A DNA stretch of 22,950 nt from RGUW01 sp049421025 (lineage in GTDB: Bacteria; Cyanobacteriota; Cyanobacteriia; PCC-6307; Cyanobiaceae): assembly GCA_049421025.1 (NCBI GenBank), contig JBMSMG010000023.1, positions 1 to 22,950 of the forward strand. The letters run 5' to 3'. Positions 22,065 to 22,950 of this stretch are shown here, in pieces. The stretch's first letter is position 1. Every line of letters begins with the position of its first letter. A program made the position numbers and the translations under genes. A model generated the notes under the pieces. It did no database searches, was not told the DNA's origin, and worked only from the letters and a program-made list of their open reading frames with translations.

Positions 22065-22950
22065 GTGAGCGACGGCAGCTTTGACTTTGACGTACTCGTC
22101 ATCGGGGCCGGCTACGGCGGCTTCGATGCGGCCAAGCACGGCTGCGAGCACGGCCTCAAGGTGGGCATCGTTGAAAGCCGCGACATGGGCGGCACCTGCG
22201 TCAACCGCGGCTGTGTGCCCTCCAAGGCCCTGCTAGCCGCCAGCGGCCGCGTGCGCGAGCTGGCCGACAAGGAGCACCTGGCGAGCTTCGGCATCCACGC
22301 CGGGCCGGTGCGCTTCGAGCGGCAAAAGATCGCCGACCACGCCAACCAGCTGGTGGCGACGATCCGCTCCAACCTCACCAAGACGCTCGAGCGCGTTGGC
22401 GCCACGATCCTGCATGGCGAAGGCCGGCTGGCCGGGGCCCAGCAGGTGGTGGTGCGCGAGAGCGGCAGTGGCCTCGAGCGCACCTACCGCGCCAAAGAGG
22501 TGATCATCGCCACAGGCTCCGAGCCCTTTGTGCCCCCCGGTATCGAGACCGATGGCCGCACCGTGTTCACCAGCGATGAGGCGGTGAGCCTCGAGTGGCT
22601 GCCGCGCTGGATGGCGATCATCGGCAGCGGCTACATCGGCCTGGAGTTTGCCGATGTGTACACCGCCCTGGGCTGCGAGGTGACCGTGATCGAGGCCCTC
22701 GATCGGGTCCTGCCCACCTTTGACCCCGACATTGCCAAGATCGCCGCGCGCCACCTGCTCGATGGCCGCGACATCGACGCCAGAGCCGGCGTGCTGGCCC
22801 AAAAGATCACCCCCGGCTGCCCGGTCACGATCGAGCTGGTCGACATGAAGACCCGCGAACCGGTGGAGACCCTTGAGGTCGACGCCGTGCTGGTAGCCAC
22901 CGGCCGGGTGCCCAGCAGCGCCAGCCTCAACCTGGCCTCTGTGGGGGTCG
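22065..22950 (+). CDS. lpd: Dihydrolipoyl dehydrogenase (E3), C-terminal part cut by window end
   Basis: The flavoprotein disulfide reductase reoxidises lipoyl groups of the pyruvate dehydrogenase complex and the glycine cleavage system. From the GTG at 22065-22067, 295 residues are visible: FAD loop DVLVIGAGYGGFDAAKHG (GAGYGG 14-19), redox disulfide GGTCVNRGCVPSKAL (Cys45 and Cys50), the IIATGSEPFVPPG segment, and the NAD-binding loop AIIGSGYIGLEFADVY with VTVIEALDRVLPTFD. The active-site HPT(L)(S/T)E motif lies beyond the window. The start is chosen for the MSDGSFDFDVLVIGAG opening. The gene is 13 bp after the methyltransferase gene. Confidence 0.92.
   Translation, partial: MSDGSFDFDVLVIGAGYGGFDAAKHGCEHGLKVGIVESRDMGGTCVNRGCVPSKALLAASGRVRELADKEHLASFGIHAGPVRFERQKIADHANQLVATIRSNLTKTLERVGATILHGEGRLAGAQQVVVRESGSGLERTYRAKEVIIATGSEPFVPPGIETDGRTVFTSDEAVSLEWLPRWMAIIGSGYIGLEFADVYTALGCEVTVIEALDRVLPTFDPDIAKIAARHLLDGRDIDARAGVLAQKITPGCPVTIELVDMKTREPVETLEVDAVLVATGRVPSSASLNLASVGV

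Overview
The window looks like chromosome from a GC-rich picocyanobacterium of the Cyanobium/Synechococcus type. The reasons are a ClpR-ClpP pair with the cyanobacterial inactive ClpR, an FtsZ with a short linker and a cyanobacterial IPPFL tail, a DUF4359 protein, a pentapeptide-repeat protein with a signal peptide, very tight gene packing, and genes that mostly lack strong Shine-Dalgarno sequences. This placement is inference from gene content; no rRNA is present.

Left part (1-10.7 kb): the 5' end of ilvC, a small SnoaL/NTF2-fold protein, the clpR-clpP operon and a membrane-anchored PIN-TRAM protein. Next come hemW (heme chaperone) and panB (pantothenate synthesis), which overlap tail to tail. 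The SRP RNA gene ffs follows, and then the cell wall and division run miaB-ddl-(136-aa membrane protein)-ftsQ-ftsZ on the minus strand.

Middle part (10.7-16.3 kb): a plus-strand metabolic block. dgcA and dgcN overlap by 4 bp and match the D-glutamate N-acetyltransferase / N-acetyl-D-glutamate racemase pair. After a tRNA-His on the opposite strand come a DUF4359 protein, a cytosine-deaminase-like amidohydrolase with a substituted substrate pocket, and a GlcD-like FAD oxidoreductase. This is the least ordinary part of the window.

Right part (16.3-22.95 kb): on the minus strand, murA - tRNA-Leu(CAA) - argD - folC - pentapeptide protein lie close together. Diverging from murA on the plus strand are tRNA-Leu(CAG) - 82-aa unknown protein - SPOUT rRNA methyltransferase - lpd (cut by the window end). 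The murA/tRNA-Leu intergenic region holds two perfect palindromes.

As a set, the genes cover peptidoglycan (murA, ddl), division (ftsZ, ftsQ), protein quality control (clpP, clpR), tRNA/rRNA modification (miaB, SPOUT MTase) and cofactors (panB, folC, hemW). The N-acetyl-L-glutamate that DgcA could make is an arginine precursor, and argD lies in the same window. I see no mobile element, CRISPR array or prophage. No gene-free stretch is longer than about 150 bp. Most of this is core genome. I do not claim a clearly new system, but the 10.7-16.3 kb block is the best candidate for under-described biology.
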